17,715 nt of DNA from Pseudomonadota bacterium (GTDB lineage: Bacteria; Pseudomonadota; Gammaproteobacteria; Burkholderiales; Gallionellaceae). The position numbers and the translations under genes are program-made. Where the stretch lies: contig JAJZUH010000007.1 of NCBI GenBank assembly GCA_021847165.1, positions 1 to 17,715 on the forward strand. The letters are read 5' to 3'. The notes below the pieces were generated by a model. The model searched no databases, was not told where the DNA came from, and saw only the letters and a list, made by a program, of their open reading frames with translations. Shown piece after piece: positions 6,413-15,004 of this stretch (the first letter of the stretch is position 1; each line of letters begins with the position of its first letter).

Positions 6413-8527
6413 TTATTCGGCTGCCGGTGCTGCGGCTTCCGGCTGGGGCAGCAGCGCCTTCATGCTGAGACGCATGCGGCCCTTGTCGTCCACTTCCAGC
6501 ACCTTGACCTTGACCACCTGGCCTTCTTTCAGGTGATCCGACACATTGGCGATACGCTCGTGCGATATCTGGGAGATATGCAGCAGGCCGTCCTTGCCCG
6601 GCAGGATGTTGACCAGCGCGCCGAAATCCAGCAGTTTGACCACCGGACCTTCGTAGATCTTGCCCACTTCCACTTCCGCCACGATGTCTTCGATGCGTTT
6701 CTTCGCCAGCTCGCCGGCCTCACCGCTCACGCAGGCGATGGTGATGTTGCCTTCATCGTCGATATCGATGGTCGTGCCGGTCTCCTCGGTCAGCGCACGA
6801 ATCACCGCACCGCCCTTGCCGATCACGTCGCGGATCTTTTCCGGGTTGATCTTCATCTTGATCATGCGAGGCGCAAAACCGGAGACTTCCGGGCGCACCG
6901 ACGGCATCGCCTGCTTCATGATGCCGAGGATGTGCATGCGGCCTTCCTTGGCCTGGCTCAGAGCGACCTGCATGATCTCCTTGGTGATGCCGTTGATCTT
7001 GATGTCCATCTGCAGGGCGGTGATCCCCCTGTCAGAGCCGGCCACCTTGAAGTCCATGTCGCCCAGGTGATCCTCATCGCCCAGGATGTCGGTCAGCACC
7101 GCAAAACGGCCGCCGTCCTTGATCAGGCCCATGGCGATACCGGCCACATGCGTCTTTACCGGCACACCTGCATCCATCAGCGACAGACATCCGCCGCATA
7201 CGGAAGCCATCGAACTGGAACCGTTGGATTCGGTGATCTCCGACACCACGCGGATCGCATAACCGCACTCTTCTTCGCTCGGCAGAACCGCAACCAGGGC
7301 GCGCTTCGCCAGGCGTCCGTGGCCGATCTCGCGGCGTTTTGGGGTACCGACACGACCGGTCTCGCCGGTGGAGTATGGGGGGAAGTTGTAGTGCAGCATG
7401 AAGCGATCGGAATATTCACCCTGCAATGCATCGATGGTTTGCGCGTCGCGCATGGAACCCAGCGTCGCCACGACCAGCGCCTGTGTCTCGCCGCGGGTGA
7501 ACAGCACCGAACCATGGGTACGCGGCAACACGCCGGTACGGATGGTGATCGGGCGCACGGTGCGCGTGTCGCGACCGTCGATGCGCGGTTCGCCGCTCAG
7601 AATCTGGCCGCGCACAATCTTGGCTTCCAGTGCGCTGAACAATTCGCCGATTTCGTTCCTGGAGACATCCTCGAATTCCGGGGTTGCCAGCGCTTCGAAT
7701 ACCTTGGCGCGAATCGCATCCACCTGCTGGGTGCGCGCCTGTTTCTGACGCACGGCATAGGCTGCCTTCAGGTCGTTTTCGGCCAGCGCGGCGATTCTGG
7801 CGATCAGCGCCTCGTTCTTCGGCGCGGGCGTCCAATCCCAGTCGTCCTGCCCGACTTCGGATGCCATCTCGTTGATGGCATTGATCACGGCCTGCATCTG
7901 CTCGTGGCCGAACACCACGGCGCCCAGCATCACGTCTTCCGACAATTCCTGCGCCTCGGACTCCACCATCAGTACCGCTTTCGCGGTACCGGCAACCACC
8001 AGGTCCATCTGGGAAGTGACCAGTTCATCCTTGGTCGGATTCAGCAGGTATTGCCCATTGGCATACCCCACGCGGGCCGCACCGATGGGGCCATCGAACG
8101 GGATGCCGGAGATTGCCAGTGCGGCGGAAGCGCCGATCATCGAAGGAATATCGGAATCGATCTGCGGATCGGACGACAGCACCGTGGCCACGATCTGCAC
8201 TTCGTTATAGAAGCTCTCCGGGAACAGCGGACGCAGCGGACGGTCGATCAGGCGCGAGGTCAAAATCTCCTTTTCGCTGGGACGGCCTTCGCGTTTGAAG
8301 AAACTGCCTGGAATCTTGCCGGCAGCGTAAGTGCGTTCCTGATAATCAACGGTCAGCGGGAAAAAATCCTGTTCAGGCTTGGCATTCTTTTGACCCACCA
8401 CAGTCACCAGCACCACGGTGTCGTCCAGGCTGACCATGACTGCACCGCTGGCTTGGCGCGCGATCTCGCCGGTCTCCAGTGTCAATTGATGTTTGCCGTA
8501 GCTCAGGGTTTTTTTATAGTGACTCAA
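6413..8527 (-). CDS. pnp: Polyribonucleotide nucleotidyltransferase (PNPase)
   Basis: This 704-residue protein degrades RNA 3'-5' by phosphorolysis and is a core part of the bacterial degradosome. Two RNase PH domains are visible. The first starts [19 protein letters not shown] and includes [20 protein letters not shown]. The second includes [29 protein letters not shown] and [15 protein letters not shown]. Then come a KH domain ([20 protein letters not shown]) and a C-terminal S1 domain ([31 protein letters not shown]). The frame is open to 8605, but family homology begins at residue 27. A GGAGAGA ribosome binding site sits at proper spacing before TTG at 8527, so I use that start. A UUG start has been reported for E. 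coli pnp. It follows rpsO in the conserved order. The leader shares TTGGAGAGAG with the rpsO leader. Confidence 0.97.
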   Translation of the reverse strand: MSHYKKTLSYGKHQLTLETGEIARQASGAVMVSLDDTVVLVTVVGQKNAKPEQDFFPLTVDYQERTYAAGKIPGSFFKREGRPSEKEILTSRLIDRPLRPLFPESFYNEVQIVATVLSSDPQIDSDIPSMIGASAALAISGIPFDGPIGAARVGYANGQYLLNPTKDELVTSQMDLVVAGTAKAVLMVESEAQELSEDVMLGAVVFGHEQMQAVINAINEMASEVGQDDWDWTPAPKNEALIARIAALAENDLKAAYAVRQKQARTQQVDAIRAKVFEALATPEFEDVSRNEIGELFSALEAKIVRGQILSGEPRIDGRDTRTVRPITIRTGVLPRTHGSVLFTRGETQALVVATLGSMRDAQTIDALQGEYSDRFMLHYNFPPYSTGETGRVGTPKRREIGHGRLAKRALVAVLPSEEECGYAIRVVSEITESNGSSSMASVCGGCLSLMDAGVPVKTHVAGIAMGLIKDGGRFAVLTDILGDEDHLGDMDFKVAGSDRGITALQMDIKINGITKEIMQVALSQAKEGRMHILGIMKQAMPSVRPEVSGFAPRMIKMKINPEKIRDVIGKGGAVIRALTEETGTTIDIDDEGNITIACVSGEAGELAKKRIEDIVAEVEVGKIYEGPVVKLLDFGALVNILPGKDGLLHISQISHERIANVSDHLKEGQVVKVKVLEVDDKGRMRLSMKALLPQPEAAAPAAE

Positions 8528-8592
8528 GATAGCTCTCTCCAAATGTATATGCGTGACCGAGTTGCCAGCGTGGTAAATCGACTTCCAAAACG

Positions 8593-8618
8593 AAGCGGGT
8601 CGCATTCGCGACCCGCTT
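8593..8618 (-). terminator. rpsO-pnp intergenic terminator-like hairpin
   Basis: On the minus strand AAGCGGGTCGC, loop GAAT, then GCGACCCGCTT form an 11-bp perfect stem followed by CGTTTTGG. It begins 10 nt after the rpsO stop. It corresponds in position to the partial terminator/RNA-processing region between rpsO and pnp in E. coli. The U-tract is only four T, so readthrough into pnp is expected. Confidence 0.78.
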
Positions 8619-8628
8619 GCAAACTTTG

Positions 8629-8898
8629 TTACTTACGCAGATCCAGACGCTTGATCAGTTCTTTGTAGCCGTCCTCGTTCTTGCTCTTCAGGTAGTCCAG
8701 CAGCTTGCGGCGGCGGCTCACCAGACGCAACAGGCCGCGGCGGGAGTGATGGTCCTTGTTATGCTCTTTGAAGTGTTCGGTCAGGTAATTGATACGAGCC
8801 GTCATCAGGGCTACTTGTACTTCCGGGGAGCCGGTATCGCCCTTGGCGCGCTGGTAGTCAGTCACGATTTGCGATTTTTGTGCGGCGGTAATAGACAT
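8629..8898 (-). CDS. rpsO: 30S ribosomal protein S15
   Basis: This 89-residue protein has the exact length of the S15 family. It binds the central domain of 16S rRNA early in 30S assembly and helps form bridges to the 50S subunit. Recognisable motifs are [36 protein letters not shown] and [12 protein letters not shown]. The start is ATG at 8898, preceded by GGAGAGAG. It has its own promoter just downstream of truB and a hairpin after its stop, so it can be expressed apart from the rest of the operon. S15 autoregulates translation in E. coli; no equivalent pseudoknot could be proven here. Confidence 0.98.
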   Translation of the reverse strand: MSITAAQKSQIVTDYQRAKGDTGSPEVQVALMTARINYLTEHFKEHNKDHHSRRGLLRLVSRRRKLLDYLKSKNEDGYKELIKRLDLRK

Positions 8899-8928
8899 TG
8901 ACTTCTCTCTCCAATAAAAAAGTGCGGC

Positions 8929-8958
8929 ATTCTACCCCCGAATGGGGTCCCCGCTCAA
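8929..8958 (-). promoter_or_regulatory. Internal promoter for rpsO
   Basis: On the minus strand TTGAGC (8953-8958) and TAGAAT (8929-8934) are separated by 18 nt. The -35 box overlaps the truB stop codon (8955-8957). Initiation near 8922 would leave a leader of roughly 24 nt before rpsO. E. coli also has an rpsO promoter at this place. The spacer contains the palindromic GGGGACCCC and CCCCATTCGGGG. Confidence 0.6.
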
Positions 8959-9896
8959 GCTGTATCGCGCTGCGCCGCCGCTCTGGCCACGCCGGACAGC
9001 AGTCTGCCAGGCACCAGCCTCCCCCCCTCCAGATCGCCTATGCCGATAAACCGTCCGCCGGCATATAACCTGCGCTTGCCGGAGGGAAATTCGTCCGTCA
9101 GCCCGAGTTTCTGCCCCTGCGCCAGACGGTTGGCCTGAACCTCGTCCAGTTCCAGCCGCGGCAAGTTCTGCACCAGGCTGTCCAGCGGCATCAGGCAGGC
9201 GTCGCGCGATTCGGCATCCATCGCCTCCAGCTGCTTCAGGGTATAGGCATGGTCGAGGCTGAATTCGCCGATCCCTGTCCGCCGCAAGGCAATCAGGTGG
9301 CCGCCGCATCCCAGCATTTCGCCGATATCTTCGGCCAAAGTGCGGACATAGGTGCCCTTGCTGCACAGCACGCTGAATTCCAGTTCGTTGTCCTGCAACC
9401 GCTCCAGCGTCAATTCGCGAATGAATACCGTGCGCAGCTCGCGTTCCACTGTTTCGCCCTTGCGGATGTATTCATACAGCGGCTTGCCCTGGTGCTTGAT
9501 GGCGCTATGCATGGGTGGCAGCTGCTGGATCTCGCCCATAAACCTGTCCATCGCGGCCAAAGCCTGTTGCTCATCCACCGCGACGGGGCGTGTCTCGATC
9601 ACCTCGCCCTCGGCATCGCCGGTAGTGGTGCGCTGGCCCAGCCGTATCGTCGCGCGATAGCGCTTGTCGGCATCCAGCAGGGAAATGGTGAACTTGGTGG
9701 CTTCGCCAAAACAGATCGGCAACAGGCCAGTGGCCAGAGGATCGAGCGTACCGGTATGTCCGGCTTTTTCAGCCTGGAACAGGCGGCGGACTTTCTGCAT
9801 GGCAACGTTGGAGCTGAGTTCCAGCGGCTTGTCGAACAACAGGACGCCATCCAGCGGCCTTTTGACACGCTTTATTTGCTCAGTCTTTTTTGTCAC
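8955..9896 (-). CDS. truB: tRNA pseudouridine-55 synthase
   Basis: This protein of about 313 residues converts U55 to pseudouridine in the T loop of most tRNAs. The N-terminal PLDGVLLFDKPLELSSN and the catalytic segment AGHTGTLDPLATG (Asp at about 52) are diagnostic. RYRATIRLGQRTTTGDAEGE, PMHSAIKHQGKPLYEYIRKG and CSKGTYVRTLAEDIG follow. The C-terminal part (SGKRRLYAGGRFIGIGDLEG) is a PUA-like RNA-binding domain. There is no ATG at the 5' end. GTG at 9896 is chosen over TTG at 9902; neither has a clear ribosome binding site. Either way the start overlaps the end of rbfA by about 17-23 nt, so translation is probably coupled. Confidence 0.96.
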   Translation of the reverse strand: MTKKTEQIKRVKRPLDGVLLFDKPLELSSNVAMQKVRRLFQAEKAGHTGTLDPLATGLLPICFGEATKFTISLLDADKRYRATIRLGQRTTTGDAEGEVIETRPVAVDEQQALAAMDRFMGEIQQLPPMHSAIKHQGKPLYEYIRKGETVERELRTVFIRELTLERLQDNELEFSVLCSKGTYVRTLAEDIGEMLGCGGHLIALRRTGIGEFSLDHAYTLKQLEAMDAESRDACLMPLDSLVQNLPRLELDEVQANRLAQGQKLGLTDEFPSGKRRLYAGGRFIGIGDLEGGRLVPGRLLSGVARAAAQRDTA

Positions 9897-10236
9897 TCGC
9901 AACCGCTTGATCGATCAACTGGGAGAGATGCGCGCCACGTTCGATGGAGGCGTCATAGACGAAATGCAGCTGGGGGGTGATGCGCAGCTTCATGGCATGT
10001 GCCAACTGGCTGCGCAGGAACCCGGCGGATCGTTCCAGTCCCTGCCGCAGGAGTTCGCTGTCGCCATCCAGCGAAGTGTAGAACACCTTGGCATGAGCGT
10101 GGTCGTTGGTGACCTCGACGCCGGTCAAGGTCACTTTGCGCACCCGCGGATCCTTCACCTCCAGGCGGACCAGCTCGGCCAGTTCGCGCCGAATCTGCTC
10201 GGCGATGCGGTCTGTGCGCGCAAAATCCTTGGCCAT
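9880..10236 (-). CDS. rbfA: Ribosome-binding factor A
   Basis: This 118-residue, single KH-type domain protein helps mature the 5' end of 16S rRNA and assemble 30S subunits, and is linked to cold adaptation. Family features are the N-terminal RTDRIAEQIRRELAELV, the strand VTLTGVEVTNDHAHAKVFYT, and LRSQLAHAMKLRITPQLHFV with the usual R-x-x-P-x-L-x-F pattern. The ATG at 10236 directly follows the infB stop (TAG-ATG, no spacer). Its 3' end overlaps the truB start. The close packing in infB-rbfA-truB is the standard proteobacterial order. Confidence 0.97.
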   Translation of the reverse strand: MAKDFARTDRIAEQIRRELAELVRLEVKDPRVRKVTLTGVEVTNDHAHAKVFYTSLDGDSELLRQGLERSAGFLRSQLAHAMKLRITPQLHFVYDASIERGAHLSQLIDQAVASDKKD

Positions 10237-12831
10237 CTAAAGAGCTCGTGCCACTTCGACGATCTCGAACACTTCCAGCTGGTCGCCGACTTCCAGATCG
10301 TTGTAGCCCTTCAGGGACAGACCGCATTCGAAGTTGGATTTGACTTCCTTCACATCGTCCTTGAAGCGCTTCAGCGAATCCAGCTCGCCAGTATGGATCA
10401 CCACGTTGTTGCGCAGCACGCGCACGCTCGAGGTACGTTTGATCATGCCCTCGGTAACATAGCAACCGGCCACCGTGCCAACCTTGGAAATGTGGAACAC
10501 CTGGCGTATCTCCACCATGCCGATGATGCTTTCCTTCTTCTCCGGCGCCAGCATGCCCGACAGCGCAGCTTTGATCTCGTCCACCATCGCGTAGATGATG
10601 TTGTAGTAGCGGATGTCCACGCCCGACGACTCGGCCAGACGGCGCGCAGCCGCATCGGCGCGCGAATTGAAGCCGATGATGATTGCCTTGGAAGCCAGCG
10701 CCAGGTTGACGTCGGATTCGGTGATGCCACCCACGGCGCTGTGGATCAGGCTGACCTTGACCTCAGGCGTGGAGAGCTTCTGCAACGAACCGGCGATCGC
10801 TTCGAGCGAGCCCTGCACGTCGGCCTTCACGATCAGCGACAAGGTGCGCACTTCGCCCTCGCCCATCTGCTCGAACATGTTCTCCAGCTTGGCGGCCTGC
10901 TGCTTGGCCAGCTTCACGTCGCGGAACTTGCCCTGGCGAAACAGCGCGATCTCGCGCGCCTTTTTCTCGTCTGCCAGCACGAGGAAATCGGCACCGGCGA
11001 CCGGCACTTCGGACAAGCCCTGGATCTCGACCGGAATGGAAGGACCGGCTTCGTTCACCACCTTGCCGTTTTCGTCCAGCATGGCGCGCACACGGCCCGA
11101 TACGGAACCGACCAGGATCGCGTCGCCGCGCTTCAGCGTACCGGATTGAACCAGCAGGGTCGCCACGGCGCCCTTGCCCTTGTCCAGGCGCGCTTCCACC
11201 ACCACCCCCTTGGCGCTGGTGTTTTTCGGCGCCTTCAGCTCCAGCACTTCCGCCTGCAGCAGGATGCCCTCCAGCAGGGTGTCGATGCCCTGCCCGGTCT
11301 TGGCGGAGACTTCGACGAACATCGCGTCGCCGCCCCAGTCTTCCGGCACGACGCCTTCCTGCACCAGTTCCTGGCGCACGCGCTCGGAATTGGCATCCGG
11401 TTTGTCGATCTTGGTGATCGCCACCACGATAGGCACTTCCGCCGCCTTGGCATGGTGGATCGCTTCCTTGGTCTGCGGCATCACGCCGTCGTCGGCGGCC
11501 ACCACCAGAATCACGATGTCGGTGGCCTTGGCGCCGCGCGCACGCATCGCCGTGAAGGCCTCGTGGCCCGGCGTATCCAGGAAGGTGATCATGCCGCGCG
11601 GCGTGTCCACGTGGTAAGCACCGATATGCTGCGTAATGCCGCCGGCTTCGCCGCTCGCCACACGAGTGCGGCGGATGTAGTCCAGCAAGGAAGTCTTGCC
11701 GTGGTCGACGTGACCCATCACGGTCACCACCGGGGCGCGCGGTTCCAGCACCACATCGCCATGATCGACAGCTTCCATGAGGAAGGCATCGGGGTCATCC
11801 GGCTTGGCCTGAACCGCCTTGTGCCCCATTTCCTCGACCACGATCATCGCGGTCTCCTGGTCCAGCACTTGGTTGATGGTGACCATGGAGCCCATTTTCA
11901 TCAGGGTCTTGATGATCTCGGCCGCCTTGATCGACATCTTCTGCGCCAGCTCGGACACCGTGATGGTTTCCGGAACCATCACCTCCTGCACGATCGGCTC
12001 GGTCGGCAGCGAGAATGCGTGTGCCGCTTCAGGCTTGCTGTGCTTTTCGTGACGCGGCGCACGAATCGCGCTGCCGCCGGTGCGTCCAGGCAGGCCGCCG
12101 CGGGTATCGGCGGTGCGCGAAGGCGGGCGTTTCTTGTGCCCGGCCTCGTCCCACGGACTGTCCTTGGCCGCAGGTTTTTCCGTCTTCTTGGTCGGCCGTG
12201 CCACCTTGTCGCCCGGCTTGAGCGTCGGCTTGTGCAGGGTACCTTCCGGCGTTACTGCATCCGCGGCAGGCGCGGCAGCAGCGGCTGGCTTCGCCTCGGC
12301 CGCAGCTTCCGCGGCTGGTGCCGGTGCCGGCTCCACAGCGGCGGCAGCCTTGCGTTTGCTGCGCTCCTGCTTGGCCTGGATCTCGGCAGCCTGGCGTGCC
12401 GCCAGCTCTGCCTGCAGGCGTGCTTCTTCCTCGCGCGCCTTCTGCTCCTGTTCGTCCAGCACTTTCCTGGGCTTGACCGCCGTAACTTCTTCAGCGGCCG
12501 GCGCCGGTTTCGCTGCTGCCAGCTCTTCTGTCCCCGGTGCGGGGATAGGCGCAACGGTGCGCTTCTTGCGCACCTCCACCTGGATGGTGCGCGACTTGCC
12601 CGTGCTATCGGCCTTCTTGATCGCGGTTGTTTCGCGGCGAGTCAGCGTGATCTTGCTCTTGCCGGCACCGTGCGCACCGCGCAAGTGTTCCAGCAACTGC
12701 GATTTGTCCTGTTCCGATATGGAGTCGGTATCTTTCTGCTTAGTGACTCCAGCCGATTTCAACTGCTCCAACAGCAGTTCAACCGGCAACCCCAGCTCAC
12801 CCGCAAATTGCGCGACGTTCATTTTTCCCAT
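10237..12831 (-). CDS. infB: Translation initiation factor IF-2
   Basis: This 864-residue GTPase places fMet-tRNA on the 30S subunit and promotes subunit joining. It has an N-terminal IF2_N domain ([20 protein letters not shown]), then a long charged and Ala/Pro-rich linker (about 60-270). A second IF2_N-like domain (about 280-345) includes [20 protein letters not shown]. The G domain has G1 GHVDHGKT (373-380), G2 GGITQHIG, G3 DTPGH (419-423) and G4 TKID (473-476). Domains II-IV follow and end [11 protein letters not shown]4 has Thr where E. coli has Asn (NKID); [NT]KxD is an accepted variant. The start is ATG at 12831 after AAGGGG; a second ATG three codons later is possible. It lies 58 nt after nusA. 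Confidence 0.98.
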   Translation of the reverse strand: MGKMNVAQFAGELGLPVELLLEQLKSAGVTKQKDTDSISEQDKSQLLEHLRGAHGAGKSKITLTRRETTAIKKADSTGKSRTIQVEVRKKRTVAPIPAPGTEELAAAKPAPAAEEVTAVKPRKVLDEQEQKAREEEARLQAELAARQAAEIQAKQERSKRKAAAAVEPAPAPAAEAAAEAKPAAAAAPAADAVTPEGTLHKPTLKPGDKVARPTKKTEKPAAKDSPWDEAGHKKRPPSRTADTRGGLPGRTGGSAIRAPRHEKHSKPEAAHAFSLPTEPIVQEVMVPETITVSELAQKMSIKAAEIIKTLMKMGSMVTINQVLDQETAMIVVEEMGHKAVQAKPDDPDAFLMEAVDHGDVVLEPRAPVVTVMGHVDHGKTSLLDYIRRTRVASGEAGGITQHIGAYHVDTPRGMITFLDTPGHEAFTAMRARGAKATDIVILVVAADDGVMPQTKEAIHHAKAAEVPIVVAITKIDKPDANSERVRQELVQEGVVPEDWGGDAMFVEVSAKTGQGIDTLLEGILLQAEVLELKAPKNTSAKGVVVEARLDKGKGAVATLLVQSGTLKRGDAILVGSVSGRVRAMLDENGKVVNEAGPSIPVEIQGLSEVPVAGADFLVLADEKKAREIALFRQGKFRDVKLAKQQAAKLENMFEQMGEGEVRTLSLIVKADVQGSLEAIAGSLQKLSTPEVKVSLIHSAVGGITESDVNLALASKAIIIGFNSRADAAARRLAESSGVDIRYYNIIYAMVDEIKAALSGMLAPEKKESIIGMVEIRQVFHISKVGTVAGCYVTEGMIKRTSSVRVLRNNVVIHTGELDSLKRFKDDVKEVKSNFECGLSLKGYNDLEVGDQLEVFEIVEVARAL

Positions 12832-12889
12832 TACGACCCCTTAACCCAATACCAGACTACGGATAACCCTTGCAGACGACGCTTCAAGC

Positions 12890-14365
12890 TCAGACGAACC
12901 AGGGCGCGCGCGCAGTCATGATCAACTTGTTGGCGCGCTCCTCATCCATACCCGTCATTTCCACCAGCTCCTCGCCGTCCAGGTCGGCCAGCTGCTCCTG
13001 CGTGCCGATGCCCTTGCCCGCCAGGGTGCGCGCCGTCTGCTCATCCATGCCTTCGATCTTCAACAGGTCTTCGATGTTGTGCTCGACCTGCTCCTCGTTG
13101 GCGATGGCGGCCGTCAGCAATGCGTTACGGGCACGGCTGCGCAACTCGTTCACTGTCGCCTCGTCGAATGCCTCGATGGCCTGCATCTCTTCCAGCGGCA
13201 CGTAGGCCACTTCTTCCAGCGTATTGAAGCCTTCCTGCACCAGGATGTCTGCGACTTCCTCGTCCACATCCAGCTTGCTCACGAACAGGTCGCGGATCTT
13301 GGAGAATTCCTGCTCGTTCTTCTCGGCGGATTGTTCCACCGTCATCAGGTTGATCTCCCAGCCGGTCATCTCGCTGGCGAGGCGCACGTTCTGGCCGCCG
13401 CGGCCGATGGCCTGCGCCAGGTTCTCTTCCTCCACCACCACATCCATGCTGTGCTTCTCTTCGTCCACCACGATGCTGGTGACCTCGGCCGGCGCCAGGG
13501 CGTTGATCACATAAGTGGCAGGCTCGTCCGACCACAGGATGATGTCGACGCGCTCGCCGGCCAGTTCGTTGGTGACGGCCTGCACGCGCGAACCGCGCAT
13601 GCCGACGCAGGTACCGATCGGGTCGAGGCGCTGGTCGTGGCTGCGCACCGCGATCTTGGCGCGCGAGCCGGGATCGCGGGCCGCACTGACGATGTCCAGC
13701 AGGCCTTCTTCGATCTCGGGCACTTCCAGCTCGAACAGCTTGCTCAGGAATTCGGTCGTGATGCGCGACAGGATGATCTGCGGGCCGCGTACGGTGCGGT
13801 CCACGCGCAGCAGATACGCACGCACGCGGTCGCCCACGCGCAGGTTCTCTTTCGGAATCATCTGGTCGCGCGGCAGCAGCGCTTCGATCTTGCCGAACTC
13901 GACGATGGCGTTGCCGCGCTCAATGCGCTTGATCGTACCGGACACCAGGTGCTCGTTGCGCTCCATGAAGTCGGCCAGGATCTGCTCGCGCTCCGCATCG
14001 CGGATCTTCTGGAAGATGACCTGCTTCGCCGCCTGCGCGCCGATACGGCCGAAATCGATGTTCTCCAGCGGTTCCTCGATGAATTCTTCCAGCTGGATAT
14101 GCGGATCGCGCTTCTGCGCCTCTTCCAGCTTGATATGCAGCTCGGGCGTTTCGAAGGTCTCGTCGTCCATCACCTGCCAGCGGCGGAAGGACTCGTACTC
14201 GCCGGACTGGCGGTCGATGCTCACACGCACATCCGCCTCCTCGTCCGCGAAACGCTTCTTGGTCGCGGAGGCCAAAGCCGATTCCAGCGCACCGAACACG
14301 ATTTCCTTGTCCACGTTCTTCTCGCGTGCCAAGGCATCCACCAACAACAGAACTTCACGACTCAT
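12890..14365 (-). CDS. nusA: Transcription termination/antitermination factor NusA
   Basis: This 491-residue protein (E. coli 495) binds RNA polymerase and modulates pausing, intrinsic termination and antitermination. The N-terminal polymerase-binding domain starts [20 protein letters not shown]. The S1 domain (about 130-200) includes [20 protein letters not shown]. The KH domains include [20 protein letters not shown] and [20 protein letters not shown]. Two C-terminal acidic helix-hairpin-helix repeats follow, with [17 protein letters not shown] and [21 protein letters not shown] place the start at ATG 14365, which has GGAG at good spacing, rather than an upstream in-frame TTG at 14377. It follows rimP by 24 nt. 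NusA may feed back on its own operon through the terminator-like hairpin in the rimP leader. Confidence 0.98.
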   Translation of the reverse strand: MSREVLLLVDALAREKNVDKEIVFGALESALASATKKRFADEEADVRVSIDRQSGEYESFRRWQVMDDETFETPELHIKLEEAQKRDPHIQLEEFIEEPLENIDFGRIGAQAAKQVIFQKIRDAEREQILADFMERNEHLVSGTIKRIERGNAIVEFGKIEALLPRDQMIPKENLRVGDRVRAYLLRVDRTVRGPQIILSRITTEFLSKLFELEVPEIEEGLLDIVSAARDPGSRAKIAVRSHDQRLDPIGTCVGMRGSRVQAVTNELAGERVDIILWSDEPATYVINALAPAEVTSIVVDEEKHSMDVVVEEENLAQAIGRGGQNVRLASEMTGWEINLMTVEQSAEKNEQEFSKIRDLFVSKLDVDEEVADILVQEGFNTLEEVAYVPLEEMQAIEAFDEATVNELRSRARNALLTAAIANEEQVEHNIEDLLKIEGMDEQTARTLAGKGIGTQEQLADLDGEELVEMTGMDEERANKLIMTARAPWFV

Positions 14366-14389
14366 AACAGTCTCCAACGAGCACTCAAA

Positions 14390-14815
14390 TTAAAACACCG
14401 GCACCAGACGTGCCTTATCTATATTGGACAGCTCGATAGCCACCTGGCTGCCATCCACATCCAACTGCACTGCGCCATCCTTCACCCCGCCGAGCACGCC
14501 GGCAAAATTCTTGCGGCCCGCCATCGGCACACGCACCTTGATCTGCGCCTTCTGTCCGGCAAAGCGCTCGAAATCGGCTTCCTTCTTCAACACCCGGTCC
14601 AGCCCCGGCGAAGACACTTCGAGGCGTTCGTAATCCACCCCTTCCACCGTGAACAGACGCACCAGCTGGTTGCTCACCCGCTCGCAATCTTCCACCGAGA
14701 TGCCGTCCGGCTTGTCCATGAACACGCGCATCAGCCCGCGACCGGACACTTCCAGATCGACCAGCTCGTAGCCCATGCCGGCCAGCGTCGTCTCTACCAG
14801 CTTCGCCACATCCAT
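14390..14815 (-). CDS. rimP: Ribosome maturation factor RimP
   Basis: This 141-residue protein is needed for 30S subunit maturation. It shows the RimP pattern: [40 protein letters not shown], then [20 protein letters not shown] in the N-terminal domain. A small C-terminal SH3-like domain follows ([19 protein letters not shown]). The ATG at 14815 is used; an in-frame GTG at 14827 lies four codons upstream, right after the T-tract of the leader hairpin. It is the first gene of the rimP-nusA-infB operon. The E. coli counterpart is preceded by a metY tRNA gene, which is absent here. Confidence 0.96.
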   Translation of the reverse strand: MDVAKLVETTLAGMGYELVDLEVSGRGLMRVFMDKPDGISVEDCERVSNQLVRLFTVEGVDYERLEVSSPGLDRVLKKEADFERFAGQKAQIKVRVPMAGRKNFAGVLGGVKDGAVQLDVDGSQVAIELSNIDKARLVPVF

Positions 14816-14831
14816 ATCCGTACCCACAAAT

Positions 14832-14851
14832 AAAAAACGGGCTCGAAGCCC
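14832..14851 (-). terminator. Terminator-like hairpin in the rimP leader (possible attenuator)
   Basis: On the minus strand GGGCT-TCG-AGCCC (14851-14839) is followed by GTTTTTT, a short GC-rich stem with a six-T run. It lies about 11 nt after the predicted transcription start and 17 nt before the rimP ATG. Complete termination would silence the operon, so partial termination is more likely. Confidence 0.6.
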
Positions 14852-14868
14852 ATCTGAAAACGGCGCGC

Positions 14869-14897
14869 ATTATAACAAAGGGGGGCACTAATGGAAA
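14869..14897 (-). promoter_or_regulatory. Promoter of the rimP-nusA-infB operon
   Basis: On the minus strand TTTCCA (14892-14897) and a perfect TATAAT (14869-14874) are 17 nt apart. The discriminator is GCGCGCC, again the GC-rich type associated with growth-rate or stringent control. Initiation near 14862 leaves a leader of about 47 nt before rimP. Confidence 0.65.
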
Positions 14898-14932
14898 CAG
14901 GTATTTAAGGAAATCCTGCCAACTCCCCGCCC

Positions 14933-14981
14933 CGTTCGCCCTGAGTGCCGCGCGGAGCGCGGTGTATCGCAGGGTCGGACG
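14933..14981. repeat. REP-like imperfect palindrome downstream of mtnA
   Basis: The inner stem CCGCGC-GGA-GCGCGG (14948-14962) sits inside an outer stem CCCTG/CAGGG (14939-14943 with 14970-14974). Looser outer arms (CGTTCG against CGGACG) extend it. It is unlike the C-tract palindromes. It lies between the mtnA stop and the rimP promoter and has no U-tract, so it is not a clear intrinsic terminator. It may protect the mtnA transcript 3' end. Confidence 0.5.
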
Positions 14982-15004
14982 CGACGCTGGTCGGTGAAAA
15001 CGGA

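Noticed and set aside
6335..8668. Plus-strand open frame of 777 codons opposite pnp
   Set aside because: It mirrors pnp almost exactly and has shadow-type composition (many His, Asp, Arg, Gln) with no recognisable motif or ribosome binding site.
9664..12921. Plus-strand open frame of 1085 codons opposite infB, rbfA and truB
   Set aside because: It is a shadow frame produced by GC-rich codon use of the minus-strand genes. The translation shows no domain, is His/Arg/Gln-rich, and crosses several well-identified genes.
13079..14833. Plus-strand open frame of 584 codons opposite nusA and rimP
   Set aside because: It is an antisense shadow of two highly conserved genes with no features of its own.
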